Of a stretch of DNA of 20,892 nucleotides, positions 7,322 through 15,600 are shown piece after piece. The notes under the pieces are model-generated. The model had not been told where the DNA came from. It saw only the letters and a list, made by a program, of their open reading frames with translations, and made no database searches. How positions within the stretch are numbered: position 1 is the first letter of the stretch; each line of letters opens with the position of its first letter. The translations under genes were made by a program, and so were the position numbers. The stretch lies in the IMG/VR virus record IMGVR_UViG_3300037070_000843, positions 1 through 20,892 of that record. One strand, 5' to 3'. Source of the DNA: a virus.

Positions 7322-7346
7322 GGGGACGCTTGTTCCACCCTATGTA
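7322..7346 (+). promoter_or_regulatory. GGGGACG promoter-like motif, divergent copy 3
   Basis: GGGGACG at 7322-7328 directly after the fibre-B stop, followed by CCCTATG at 7338-7344. The distance between the two parts is three bases longer than in the other five copies, so this copy is either weaker or only partly related. Unlike copies 1, 2, 5 and 6 it has a ~40-base leader and a normal ribosome-binding site before the next gene. It would drive the scaffold and capsid genes. Confidence 0.4.
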
Positions 7347-7370
7347 GAGAACAACCCGAGAGGGATTCTC
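7347..7370 (+). promoter_or_regulatory. Small hairpin in scaffold leader plus ribosome-binding site
   Basis: GAGAA (7347-7351) pairs with TTCTC (7366-7370). Inside it CCC (7355-7357) pairs with GGG (7362-7364) across a GAGA loop, a GNRA tetraloop. The ribosome-binding site AGAAAGGG (7371-7378) follows immediately and lies five bases before the GTG start at 7384. A stabilising 5' hairpin or a translation-tuning element for the abundant capsid-unit mRNA is possible. Confidence 0.4.
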
Positions 7371-7383
7371 AGAAAGGGCCATC

Positions 7384-8301
7384 GTGTCCCCAGTGAACAT
7401 GCCCGAGGACGATTCGCAGAACATCCTCGTGCCGCAAGGAAGTGCCGAAGACGAGTCAGTCGAAGCGGATCTCGGAGACGAGACAACCGTCGAGGCGGAG
7501 GAGTCCGAGGAGGCCAGGGCCAACATGCCCGAGGACCCGACGGAGTTCGACGAGGTCGAATCCGCCGAGGACGAGGGCGACAGTTCGGAGCTGTACACCA
7601 TCACGGTGGACGGCGAGGAACTCGAGGTGTCCCTGGAAGAAGCCCTGAACGGGTACCAGCGTCAGCAAGCGTTCACACGCAAGACGCAGGAACTGGCTCA
7701 GGAGCGTGAGTCTCTGACTCACATGGCGCAACTGGCGCAGGCTTTGGATCGTGACCCGCAGGGTACGGTCCTACGGCTCGCAGAGAACCTGGGCATCGAC
7801 CTGGGTGCGAGCACAACCCCGCAGGCCCCGCAGCCGACCAGCCCTCTCGAGGGAGTCGACTTGGAGGACCTGGATCCCGAGGTTGTCAGCGTGCTTCAGA
7901 CCTTGACCGCCGAGATCCAGTCGCTGAAAGGCGAAGTGGGCACGGTGGCGAGTTGGCGTCAGGAGCAGACGGAAGCCGAGCAGTTGGCTGCCATCGACCG
8001 TGAGGCCGAGGCAGTGATGCTCAGGCACGGCGTCCCCGACCTGGACAAGGGGGAGCTGTACCGCTTCGCAGGTGACCACAACATCGGTGACCTGGATGCG
8101 GCCTACGTCTACATGCGTGAGGTCCAAGCTGCTTCGGCGGCCCCTCCCGCAGCTCAGTCGAAGCGAACGAAGAAGCAGGCTCTCCGTACGGAGGGTGGCC
8201 GACATCGGACGTCGACCAAGCCCATCGCTCGAGGCAAGATGAGTCTCGAGGAAGCGATGGACAGGGCGGCCTCTGATCTCAGCATGTCGTTCCCCGACTG
8301 A
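7384..8301 (+). CDS. Capsid scaffolding protein
   Basis: Directs procapsid assembly and is removed on maturation. 305 residues from GTG 7384, supported by AGAAAGGG just upstream; ATG 7399 would be too far from that site. The N-terminal ~70 residues are strongly acidic. Residues 72-108 (YTITVDGEELEVSLEEAL, then NGYQRQQAFTRKTQEL) are a very characteristic scaffold segment. Helical, glutamine-rich stretches follow (about 165-215), consistent with elongated coiled-coil dimers. Residues 259-286 are basic (KRTKKQALR, RHRTSTKPIARGK) and precede a short C-terminal helix, as in scaffolds whose basic C-terminus contacts the coat protein. No serine protease motif is evident, so a fused maturation protease is unlikely. 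It lies immediately upstream of the major capsid gene. Confidence 0.88.
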   Translation: MSPVNMPEDDSQNILVPQGSAEDESVEADLGDETTVEAEESEEARANMPEDPTEFDEVESAEDEGDSSELYTITVDGEELEVSLEEALNGYQRQQAFTRKTQELAQERESLTHMAQLAQALDRDPQGTVLRLAENLGIDLGASTTPQAPQPTSPLEGVDLEDLDPEVVSVLQTLTAEIQSLKGEVGTVASWRQEQTEAEQLAAIDREAEAVMLRHGVPDLDKGELYRFAGDHNIGDLDAAYVYMREVQAASAAPPAAQSKRTKKQALRTEGGRHRTSTKPIARGKMSLEEAMDRAASDLSMSFPD

Positions 8302-8352
8302 TCCCCGTCCTTCCTTCTCTGACCACAACCCGACACACGGAGATCCAAGATC

Positions 8353-9315
8353 ATGGCTGCAGGCCACCCCGACTACGACACCTTCCTCAGCTCGACGCTG
8401 AACAACTACCGCTCGACCCTGGTCGACAACGTCTTCAGCGCCAACCCGCTGTTCCTGAAGCTGAAGGAACGTGTCCGCTACGAGGACGGCGGAGACAAGA
8501 TCTCCGTGCCCCTCATGTACGGGCAGAACTCCACGGTGAAGACCTACGACGCCTGGGAGCGCCTGGACCTGACCCCGCAGGAAGGCATCACCACGGCGCT
8601 GTTCGACTGGGGCCAGATCGCTGGCTCCATCGGCATCAACGGCATCGAGGAGTTCAAGAACTCGGGCAAGTCCCGCATCTTCAACCTGCTCAAGGCCCGC
8701 ACCAAGCAGACCGAGATGTCGCTCACCGAGGCCTTCGGCGAGATGTCGTTCCTGGCGGGCACCGACCCCGAGCGTGACTGGCTGGGCCTCGACGCCCTCA
8801 TCGGCGACGAGAACAGCACCGTCACCACCGTCGGCGGCATCGACTGCACCGACTCGGCCAACGACTGGTGGAGGTCCGTGGTCGTCGACGTCGACGCCCT
8901 CGCCTCGCAGGTCCGTTCGGACGCCGTGTGGACCAACGTCTACAACACGGCCTCGAAGGGCAGCGACAAGCCCGACATCATCGTCACCACCCAGGACCTG
9001 TTCGAGCACTACGAGGCGAACCTCGCCACGGACATCCGCTACACGAGCACCGACTCGGCGGACGCCCGCTTCAACCACGTGCTGTTCAAGAAGGTCCCCG
9101 TCTTCTACGACGACTACTGCCAGAGCGGCAGGACCTACTTCATCAACTCGAGCCACCTCGAGCTGGTGGGTGCGAAGGGCACCTGGTTCCGCCAGACCCC
9201 CTTCGAGACGGTCCCCGACGTCGACGGCAAGTGGGCCAACATTCTCACCTACGGGGGCATGGTGATCGACAACCGTCGGCGCCAGGGCCTCGTCCGTGAC
9301 CAGGACATCGCCTGA
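8353..9315 (+). CDS. Major capsid protein
   Basis: Main shell protein, probably with the HK97 fold (family inference). 320 residues; GGAG at 8340-8343 lies nine bases before the ATG. The N-terminal segment (LVDNVFSANPLFLKLKERV) followed by GGDKISVPLMYGQNSTVKTY is typical of coat proteins, in which an N-terminal helix is followed by a glycine-rich turn and beta strands. GLDALIGDENSTVTTVGGID marks the middle. The C-terminal part (THLELVGAKGTWFRQTPFE is its approximate pattern) ends in strands with conserved aromatics. It follows scaffold and is itself followed by a strong hairpin terminator at 9330, as expected for a very highly expressed gene. Confidence 0.9.
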   Translation: MAAGHPDYDTFLSSTLNNYRSTLVDNVFSANPLFLKLKERVRYEDGGDKISVPLMYGQNSTVKTYDAWERLDLTPQEGITTALFDWGQIAGSIGINGIEEFKNSGKSRIFNLLKARTKQTEMSLTEAFGEMSFLAGTDPERDWLGLDALIGDENSTVTTVGGIDCTDSANDWWRSVVVDVDALASQVRSDAVWTNVYNTASKGSDKPDIIVTTQDLFEHYEANLATDIRYTSTDSADARFNHVLFKKVPVFYDDYCQSGRTYFINSSHLELVGAKGTWFRQTPFETVPDVDGKWANILTYGGMVIDNRRRQGLVRDQDIA

Positions 9316-9329
9316 TCCTGGTTCCCTCT

Positions 9330-9355
9330 CGGCGGGGGGCTTCGGCCCCCCGCCG
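9330..9355 (+). terminator. Strong GC hairpin after major capsid gene
   Basis: An 11-bp perfect stem (9330-9340 with 9345-9355) is closed by a TTCG tetraloop, the most stable class of loop. No T run follows (TGACCAACCC), so it may be a partial terminator or a 3' stabiliser that protects the capsid mRNA while letting some transcription continue to the next gene. Capsid genes in many phages are followed by such an element. Confidence 0.75.
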
Positions 9356-9406
9356 TGACCAACCCATCCACCAAGCAGTCTCGACCAAGAGAGAAGACCC
9401 CCGAAC

Positions 9407-9811
9407 ATGGCCTCCGCCCGTTTGCACTACGGCAACACCCACCTGATCACCTACCACATCCCTGGCGTGGTCAGCGCCTCGGTCAACGACCACGACGTCG
9501 TGTTCGTGGCTCCCCGTCGGGGCAAGATCCTCGACGTGCGTGCCGCCTACGGTGTCGCCGCCGCCACCACCTCGGTGATCATCGACATCAACAAGTCGAC
9601 GAGCGCCCAGGCCGCCTCGGCGGGTACCACCATCTACACCACGCAGGCCGACCGTCTGACGGTCGCCGCTTCGGCGTTCAACAGCTCGAGCGCCCTGCCC
9701 GCCGTCACCACCTTCGCCGAGGGCGACAAGCTCTCCATCGAGGTGGACCAGGCCGACACGGGTCCCACCGCCGCCGACCTGACCATCCAGATCGAGGTCG
9801 CCTACTACTGA
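9407..9811 (+). CDS. Probable capsid decoration or head-stabilising protein
   Basis: 134 residues with AGAGAGAAG (9388-9396) about ten bases upstream of the ATG. It is almost entirely predicted beta strand: alternating hydrophobic and small polar residues (VVFVAPRRGKILDVRAAYGV, TTSVIIDINKST, DLTIQIEVAYY) with a highly Ala/Thr/Ser-rich middle. No charged helix, membrane span or enzyme motif is present. Small beta-sandwich proteins directly after the coat gene are often decoration proteins, and it lies between two hairpins, which gives it a separately tuned expression level. The beta architecture is inferred from residue pattern; family membership is not established. Confidence 0.55.
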   Translation: MASARLHYGNTHLITYHIPGVVSASVNDHDVVFVAPRRGKILDVRAAYGVAAATTSVIIDINKSTSAQAASAGTTIYTTQADRLTVAASAFNSSSALPAVTTFAEGDKLSIEVDQADTGPTAADLTIQIEVAYY

Positions 9812-9830
9812 TCCCCGACAGGGATCCGAC

Positions 9831-9854
9831 AAGCCCGCCCTTCGGGGCGGGCTT
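9831..9854 (+). terminator. Intrinsic terminator ending the capsid unit
   Basis: A 10-bp perfect stem (9831-9840 with 9845-9854) with a TTCG tetraloop, then TTTCGG and a second short T-rich patch. It lies about 20 bases after the stop of the decoration-like gene and 13 bases before the fourth GGGGACG motif, so it cleanly separates two transcription units. Confidence 0.85.
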
Positions 9855-9866
9855 TCGGTCGTTCTG

Positions 9867-9888
9867 GGGGACGTTCGGCCCCATAGGT
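9867..9888 (+). promoter_or_regulatory. GGGGACG promoter-like motif, copy 4 (directly after terminator)
   Basis: GGGGACG at 9867-9873, G at element position 12, CCCC ending at 9882 and ATAGGT at 9883-9888. Of all copies this is the one most clearly in a promoter position, because a strong terminator ends just upstream. The next gene begins at ATG 9965, leaving a ~75-base leader that includes a run of C. AAGGAA (9955-9960) serves as its ribosome-binding site. Confidence 0.6.
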
Positions 9889-9964
9889 GAGGGTGAGCGG
9901 GCGGGTCGGCTCGGGCATCGACGCTGGGCCACCGCCCCCCCCTCCCACTCGACCAAGGAACGAC

Positions 9965-10642
9965 ATGGACCTTCAGACGATGCGGCAGTTCGTGCTCACG
10001 CACGAGGACCTCGAGGCCGAAGACCTCGAGGAGACGCTGCTGGACGGCTGGGCCAACGAGGCGTTCACCCGCATCCACCGTCTCGTCGCCTCCTGGCCAC
10101 GCTTCGACTCGACCGTGTCCCTCGCCACGGTGGCGGGCACGTCAGCCTACGACCACGGCCTGAAGCGGGTCGAGACGATCTACGGCGACAACGGCCTCAT
10201 CGAGTGGATCGGCCACGTCGAAGCCCAACGCAAGTACCTCCTGAACGGGGTGCAGACGGGACGGCCGTACCGTTACTCGACCCGTGGCTCGCAGGTCCAT
10301 CTGTGGCCGCAACCTGACGCCGTGTACACGCTGACCCTCGAGGGGAAGCGTGTGCCGACGCCCTGGCCGCCCCTGACGGGAGCGCCAGGCTCCGAGCCTG
10401 ACCTGCCCGAGGACTTCCACCGCCTCATCCTGTCGTGGATGCTGCACCGTGCGCTCCTGCAGCAGGACGACGGTGAGCGTGCCCAGGCCGAACTGTCGCA
10501 CTACCAGAGCCTGCTGGGTGAGCTGATCACCGACGAGGTCCGTGCCGACCTGGCGGAGCCGCTGATCATCGGCGGCCGCCGTCGGCCGTCGACGTACCCG
10601 CCTGGCACCATGCCGTACGACGTTGACACTCTGCCGTCGTGA
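9965..10642 (+). CDS. Head-tail connector (adaptor) protein
   Basis: 225 residues from ATG 9965. I prefer this start because AAGGAA lies four bases upstream and longer in-frame starts would cross the promoter-like motif. Features are an acidic N-terminal helix pair (LTHEDLEAEDLEETLLDGWANEAF), then strands with aromatics (VASWPRFDSTVSLATVAGTS) and a C-terminal helical block (DLPEDFHRLILSWMLHRALL) typical of portal-docking adaptor proteins such as P22 gp4 or T7 gp11. The GTGA overlap at 10639-10642 joins it to the nozzle-like protein. In short-tailed phages these rings extend the portal channel and receive the nozzle. Family by layout and position, not by a firm motif. Confidence 0.75.
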   Translation: MDLQTMRQFVLTHEDLEAEDLEETLLDGWANEAFTRIHRLVASWPRFDSTVSLATVAGTSAYDHGLKRVETIYGDNGLIEWIGHVEAQRKYLLNGVQTGRPYRYSTRGSQVHLWPQPDAVYTLTLEGKRVPTPWPPLTGAPGSEPDLPEDFHRLILSWMLHRALLQQDDGERAQAELSHYQSLLGELITDEVRADLAEPLIIGGRRRPSTYPPGTMPYDVDTLPS

Positions 10643-12252
10643 GTCCCGCCTTCGCCACCTACGACACGCCACGCTTCCGTGGCGGCGGAAAGCAGATCCA
10701 GACCGCCAACGTGGGCGACTTCACGGGCGGCCTGAACCTGCGGGCCGAAGCGTTCAGCCTGGGGCAGAACGAGTCCCCCGACCTGCTGAACGTCGACGTC
10801 GACCCGAGAGGCGGGTTCGTCTCGAGGAGCGGTGTCGCCCAGTGGGGTCCCGAGGACCACGACTCCGACATCGAGGCGGTGTGGCGGTTCGACACCGCCG
10901 AGCTGTCCGCCGACCTCGTCGCCTACGACGGCGACCACCTGATGACCGAGTCGGCAGGCTCGTGGGTCGAGGGGACCGCCATCACGGGCACCGTGCGTGC
11001 CACCATGTTCAAGGACAAGCTGTACCTGACGAACGGGTCGGTGACGGTGAAGACGTGGGACGGCACGAGCTTCAGCTCGGTGGCGGACCCTGCCGCCTCT
11101 GGCGGCGCAGGGTACAACGACGACATCGAGGCCCCCGTCGGCGGGTTCATGCCGAAGGGCCGTTGCATCGCCGCCCACATGGGTGTCGTGTTCGTCGCCA
11201 ACACGCTCGAGGACTCGGTTCGGCACCCGAACCGTGTCCGCTGGTCGCACCCGAACTTCCCTGAGGACTGGGCCGACTTCCACTACATCGACGTCGACGT
11301 CGGCGCCGACGGCGACGAGATCACCGCTCTCGTCCCGTTCAACGACCGTCTCCTCGTCTTCAAGAAACGGTCGATCTACGCCATCTACGGCGAGCCGCCC
11401 GAAGCGTTCCAGGTGTTCAACATCAGTCGTGAGGTGGGGGCGATCCACCAGGAGGCTGTCGCACAGTCCGACCTGGGCGTCTACTTCTTCCACTACCCCG
11501 AGGGCGTGTACCTGTTCGACGGCAAGGCCACCAACTGGGAGTTCGACCGTCTGCTCCCGACGATCACCGACGGCGACATCGTGGCGGCCCACGCCGACGA
11601 GATCCAGCTCGGCTGGGACGGCTCCCGCCTGTACTGCTCGGTCCCGTTCGAGGGGTCGTCGGTCAACAACGTGACGTTCGTGCTCGACCCGAGGCTCACC
11701 AAGGAAGGGTCGTGGGTGAAGTACGACCTGGGCCTGAAGGCGATGACAGCCTACGGCGACTCCTACGGCGACGACCAGTTCATCGCCTCGGCGGTCGACA
11801 AGAACACCCTGATCGAGCTGAACACGGACACGCCGTTCGACACGTTCGGCGACGGGGACGTCAACAACTTCGACACCTACTACGTGACCCGCTGGCTCGA
11901 CATGAACGAGCCTGGGGTCCTGAAGCGGTTCAAGCGCCCCGACATCGTGATGGCCCGAGGCACCGAAGCGGCCGTCAGGGTCGAGGTGTACAAGGACTAC
12001 GACAACGGGAACGCCACCCGCAACTTCACCATCACGTCGATCGGTGACGCCACCATCGCCCGCTTCGGGACCGCCGTGTTCGGTGTCGACGTGTTCTCCT
12101 CCGAGTCCGTCGGGCGGCACAGCGTGGAGCGTGGCTCCCCGCTCGGCAACGCCCGAGGTGTCCAACTCAAGTTCATCGGTCCTGACGCCAACTCCCGCTG
12201 GGGTGTTGCTGGCATGACCCTCAAGCTGATCCCCAAGAAGGTCCGAGGCTGA
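10639..12252 (+). CDS. Tail nozzle / tail tube-like protein of short-tailed phages
   Basis: 537 residues from GTG 10639, overlapping the connector stop. It is mostly beta strand. The N-terminal block contains GGLNLRAEAFSLGQNESPD, LLNVDVDPRGGFVSRSGVAQ and then repeating strands with conserved aromatics (FNDRLLVFKKRSIYAIYGE, YFFHYPEGVYLFDGKATN). That arrangement is typical of the hexameric nozzle or beta-propeller proteins that plug and extend the short tail (P22 gp10-like or T7 gp12-like by analogy). The protein would form the distal tail channel to which the fibres attach. Its stop overlaps the next ATG (TGATG), so the connector, nozzle and fibre genes form one translationally coupled run. 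Confidence 0.72.
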   Translation: MSPAFATYDTPRFRGGGKQIQTANVGDFTGGLNLRAEAFSLGQNESPDLLNVDVDPRGGFVSRSGVAQWGPEDHDSDIEAVWRFDTAELSADLVAYDGDHLMTESAGSWVEGTAITGTVRATMFKDKLYLTNGSVTVKTWDGTSFSSVADPAASGGAGYNDDIEAPVGGFMPKGRCIAAHMGVVFVANTLEDSVRHPNRVRWSHPNFPEDWADFHYIDVDVGADGDEITALVPFNDRLLVFKKRSIYAIYGEPPEAFQVFNISREVGAIHQEAVAQSDLGVYFFHYPEGVYLFDGKATNWEFDRLLPTITDGDIVAAHADEIQLGWDGSRLYCSVPFEGSSVNNVTFVLDPRLTKEGSWVKYDLGLKAMTAYGDSYGDDQFIASAVDKNTLIELNTDTPFDTFGDGDVNNFDTYYVTRWLDMNEPGVLKRFKRPDIVMARGTEAAVRVEVYKDYDNGNATRNFTITSIGDATIARFGTAVFGVDVFSSESVGRHSVERGSPLGNARGVQLKFIGPDANSRWGVAGMTLKLIPKKVRG

Positions 12253-12905
12253 TGCCGTTCTCCACCCCCAACACGTTCCTCGACGCAGCGTCGATCGAGG
12301 CCGACGAGTTCAACGAGAACTTCGAGGCCATCGCCGACGCCATCGACGGCGACCTGATCCACGCTGACGGCACGGTGGCGTTCACGGACGTCCCGTCGGG
12401 TCCTGCGACGAACCCGTCGTCCAACAACCACTTGGCCCGCAAGCGTTACGTAGACGAGAAGGCGGGCGGCACGAAGGCCGCCTACGTGAAGACGAAGGAC
12501 TCGGGCGGGACCCTCACGACCCTGAGGGCCAACACGACGTCGGACGCCGTCACCGACCTGACCATCTCGGTCGACGAGGAGGACGGCCACTGGTATCGGG
12601 CGACGTTCAACGTCCCCGAGATCCTGCTCAACCAGTCCACCACGCTGGGTGTGATGCCCCGCCTGGCTGTGATCATCAAGCGGGGCGGCACCGAGGTGGC
12701 CCGCCAGTGGACGGAGAACACCAACGACCTGGGCGGCGCTGGCGTGACGCTGGTGACCCGCCCCCGTCTGGCGACGGCGACGGCGACGGTCGACTGGACC
12801 GTGTTCGTCCGCAACGGCTGGACCGCTGAGGCGAACGTCCGCTACAAGGCGGACACCAACTTCCCGATGTACCACTACGTCGAGGATCTCGGCCTGGGCC
12901 TCTGA
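12252..12905 (+). CDS. Tail-fibre-associated protein (fibre base / adaptor)
   Basis: 217 residues. The N-terminus has the short repetitive layout DAASIEADEFNENFEAIADA, then NNHLARKRYVDEKA; the latter is a YVDE-type motif frequent where trimeric fibres begin. The middle and C-terminus are beta-rich with alternating strands (SVDEEDGHWYRATFNV, TLVTRPRLATATATVDWTVF). ATG overlaps the nozzle stop and the stop overlaps the next, much larger fibre gene. It may be the fibre's tail-binding base or a small separate fibre. Confidence 0.6.
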   Translation: MPFSTPNTFLDAASIEADEFNENFEAIADAIDGDLIHADGTVAFTDVPSGPATNPSSNNHLARKRYVDEKAGGTKAAYVKTKDSGGTLTTLRANTTSDAVTDLTISVDEEDGHWYRATFNVPEILLNQSTTLGVMPRLAVIIKRGGTEVARQWTENTNDLGGAGVTLVTRPRLATATATVDWTVFVRNGWTAEANVRYKADTNFPMYHYVEDLGLGL

Positions 12906-15589
12906 TGGTCCAGCGCTTCAAGATCCCCCGCCGCCTCGAGCGGCCCGTTGAGCAGACGTTCCGCAGGCTGGCGGACTACCTGATCGACCGCATCGCCGAG
13001 CTGCAGGCGTCGATCGACGCCATCGAGGTCGGGGCGGGCGGCGACGTCGCCACCCACATCGCCGACACCACCGACGCCCACGACGCCTCAGCCATCTCGT
13101 ACGCAGGCGCCTCAGGGATCGCTTCCACCGACGTGGAGGGGGCGATCGACGAGGTCAACAGCGACGTGCTCGCACACCTGGGCGACACCGTCGACGCACA
13201 CGATGCGTCGGCGATCTCGTACGCTGGGGCGACAGGGATCTCCGCCACCGAGGTCGAGGGCGCCCTCGACGAGATCAACGGCGACCAGATCGCCACGGCC
13301 GCCGTGGCGGCCGCTGCGCTCCCGAAGGCAGGCGGGGACGTCACAGGCACGGTGACGTTCAACGCCACGGGCGGCAAGCTGATCATGCCGTACGACGGCG
13401 ACCAGTCAGGTGAGGGCATCACCTACCTGGACGCCTCGGGGAACCCGATGTTCCGTCTCCACTCGGTGGGCGGCGGGAGCATGTACTTCAAGATGATCTC
13501 GGGTTCAGCGATCTCGGGGATCACGTTCGCTGACACGGCGGGCCGTAACGCCATGCGGATCCTCGACGGCGGGGCGACAGGCATGGGTACCGCCTCGCCC
13601 GCTGGCGTGTTCCACTGCCTGCCGCTGTCGGCGGGTGCCCGAGGGTTCGTGGTCGAGTCGAAGTCGGGGCAGTCGCAGCCGACGTTCATCGTTGGCGACT
13701 CGTCGCAGGTGTCGAAGATCACGATGCTGGAGTCGGCGTTCAACCTGTACAACCTGAACTCGGGCTACTTCTCGGAAGCCACCAACTACGAGAAGCTGGT
13801 GCTGTCGCCTGTCTCGAACGTGTACCGTTTCAACTCCGTCAAGGGAGGGACGGGCACCGTCCGTGGCATGGAGTGGGCGATGGGCGGCACCGTGATGATG
13901 GGCCTGTCGTCGGCTGGTGTGCTGACGATGAACGCCCAGCAGATCAAGAACGTCGCAGACCCCACCTCGGGCCAGGACGTCGCCACACGGGCGTGGGTCC
14001 TCGGCCAGGCGCTCATCCCGAACGACGGAGCGAACCCTGCGCAGGTCGGGTCTGTGGCCGCAACCCCTGGCGTGCAGTCGGTGTTCGTGAAGTGGGCGCA
14101 GAACACCGAGTCCGACATGATCGGCGGGTTCGGCACCTACGTGGTCGAGATCGATACGGACAGCGGGTTCTCCGCCCCGTTCGTCTCCAAGGAAGTCGGC
14201 TCGGCGTTCGTGGCCTTCACGGGCCTCGCCGCAGGAGTCCAGTACCACGTGCGGGTCAAGGCGAAGGACGCCTGGGGGAACCTGTCCTCGTCGTGGTCGA
14301 CGACAGCGTCGACGACCACGCTGTACGTCACCAACAGCGACATCGCCGTCGGGACGATCAACGCCAACGTCCTCGTGGCGAACAGCATCACGGCAGCGGA
14401 GATCGCTGCGGGCACGATCACCACCACCCAGATCGCTGCGGGGACGATCGTCGCCTCGGACATCCAGGCGGCCACGATCACGGGGTCGCTGATCGCCGCA
14501 GGCACCATCCAGGCTGTCAACATCGCTGCGGGGACGATCACCTCGACGGAGATCGCTGCCGACACGATCACGTCGGGCAACATCCAGGCGGGAACGATCG
14601 TCGCTTCGGACATCGCCACGGGGACGATCACGTCGAACGAGATCGCTGCGGGGACCATCACCGCTGCGGACATCGCCGCCAACACGATCACCGCCGACGA
14701 GATCGACGTCCTCGAGCTGGACGTCGGCCAGTACATCAAGGGCGCAGGGTTCGACGGCGGCGGGTCCCAGGACCTGGCGGCGACGGCAGGCTGGATGCTC
14801 GACGAGTTCGGCCTCCAGGCGTACAACGCCATCCTGCGTGGGTCGCTCCGCACCTACGACGTGGCGGGCGCCTACGTCGAGGTCGACGGCAACTCGGTGG
14901 AGTTCTTCCCGTCCGACATCGACCCCTCCGAGGAACCTGCTTCGATCACTGCCCTCGACGACTACCAGCTCTCGATCAAGGCGTCGGACTCGGCGGTCGT
15001 GCAGCCTGAGATCATCCTGGCGGGCGAATCGTCCACGACGTTCGGCGGGTCGGCTGTGCACGTCAAGGCGAAACGGCACCGCCTGGGCGTCGACTCGGGC
15101 GGGGCGCCAGGCCACATCACGCACCCTGGGACGGTCGGTCTGATCTTGGACTCGACGGGCCTGGGGCAGACGATCGGCTCGGCAGGCTCGTACAGCACGT
15201 TGAACCTGACGTCAGGTGCCGTCCTGTACAACGACGGCAGCATCGACACGACGGACGACTATTGGGAGGCCCCGTCGTACTGGTTCGACGACGCCCAGAC
15301 GGGCGTGTTCGTGACGGTCCACTCGACGCTACTGATCGGCAACGGCGGGTCGACGGCCATCAAGGGCGCACGGTTCCAGATTTACAGCATCTCGGGCGGT
15401 ACGTCGGTGCGGGTGGTGGTGTTCGGCGGTGCCAGCTTCGCAGGGTCCGAGGACGGCAGGTTCTCAGGGTCCACGGTATTCAGGTTGGCTGGCCCGAACC
15501 AGGCGATCCGTCTGCAGGGCTTCCAGAACACGGGCGGCACACGTGACGCCGAGTACACGCTGTGCATCACATACAACGGCTTCTACTGA
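12905..15589 (+). CDS. Large tail fibre with fibronectin III domain and decapeptide repeats
   Basis: 894 residues, presumably trimeric, host-recognising. Order: a basic N-terminal helix; two near-identical 40-residue repeats (about 51-90 and 91-130) built on DAHDASAISYAGA...VEGA.DE.N; a collar-like GGDVTGTVTF segment at about 140; a beta region with GGGSMYFKM; NVADPTSGQDVATRAWV (about 350-366), a motif shared by many fibres; a fibronectin type III-like domain about 377-475 (VFVKWAQNTESD, YHVRVKAKDAWGN); a block of thirteen decapeptides (477-606); and a C-terminal beta domain. It starts in TGATG overlap. It is probably the primary adsorption device. The multi-domain layout suggests assembly from reusable modules. 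Confidence 0.85.
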   Translation: MVQRFKIPRRLERPVEQTFRRLADYLIDRIAELQASIDAIEVGAGGDVATHIADTTDAHDASAISYAGASGIASTDVEGAIDEVNSDVLAHLGDTVDAHDASAISYAGATGISATEVEGALDEINGDQIATAAVAAAALPKAGGDVTGTVTFNATGGKLIMPYDGDQSGEGITYLDASGNPMFRLHSVGGGSMYFKMISGSAISGITFADTAGRNAMRILDGGATGMGTASPAGVFHCLPLSAGARGFVVESKSGQSQPTFIVGDSSQVSKITMLESAFNLYNLNSGYFSEATNYEKLVLSPVSNVYRFNSVKGGTGTVRGMEWAMGGTVMMGLSSAGVLTMNAQQIKNVADPTSGQDVATRAWVLGQALIPNDGANPAQVGSVAATPGVQSVFVKWAQNTESDMIGGFGTYVVEIDTDSGFSAPFVSKEVGSAFVAFTGLAAGVQYHVRVKAKDAWGNLSSSWSTTASTTTLYVTNSDIAVGTINANVLVANSITAAEIAAGTITTTQIAAGTIVASDIQAATITGSLIAAGTIQAVNIAAGTITSTEIAADTITSGNIQAGTIVASDIATGTITSNEIAAGTITAADIAANTITADEIDVLELDVGQYIKGAGFDGGGSQDLAATAGWMLDEFGLQAYNAILRGSLRTYDVAGAYVEVDGNSVEFFPSDIDPSEEPASITALDDYQLSIKASDSAVVQPEIILAGESSTTFGGSAVHVKAKRHRLGVDSGGAPGHITHPGTVGLILDSTGLGQTIGSAGSYSTLNLTSGAVLYNDGSIDTTDDYWEAPSYWFDDAQTGVFVTVHSTLLIGNGGSTAIKGARFQIYSISGGTSVRVVVFGGASFAGSEDGRFSGSTVFRLAGPNQAIRLQGFQNTGGTRDAEYTLCITYNGFY
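13055..13294 (+). repeat. Two tandem 120-bp (40-residue) repeats in the tail fibre
   Basis: Units 13055-13174 and 13175-13294 encode 40 residues each that share HDASAISYAGA, G-I-(A/S), VEGA and DE(V/I)N at equal positions. The DNA differs mainly at third positions, so the duplication is old or kept apart to avoid recombination. It probably extends the fibre shaft. Confidence 0.8.
14333..14722 (+). repeat. Thirteen 30-bp (ten-residue) repeats in the tail fibre
   Basis: Residues 477-606 repeat a ten-residue unit of the type I-x-A-x-x-I-A-A-G-T (for example STEIAAGTIT, ASDIATGTIT). The third, fourth and fifth positions are often small and the isoleucines align. In DNA this is a 30-base period with ATCGCTGCGG at many joints. 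Such repeats usually fold as a triple-stranded beta-helix shaft. It is a protein repeat and not a CRISPR array: there are no spacers. Confidence 0.85.
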
Positions 15590-15600
15590 GAGTAGGTGAA

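Noticed and set aside
9887-9964. GTG start extending the connector gene upstream
   Set aside because: It would begin in the promoter-like motif, and the extra residues are a poly-proline artefact; AAGGAA precedes ATG 9965.
11853-13345. GGGGACG strings inside genes (near 11854 and 13336)
   Set aside because: They lack the conserved G at position 12 and CC at positions 15-16 and fall inside coding sequence, so they are not counted as motif copies.
14333-14722. 30-base periodic repeat resembling a CRISPR array
   Set aside because: Repeats are contiguous without unique spacers, are in frame and encode a ten-residue protein repeat.
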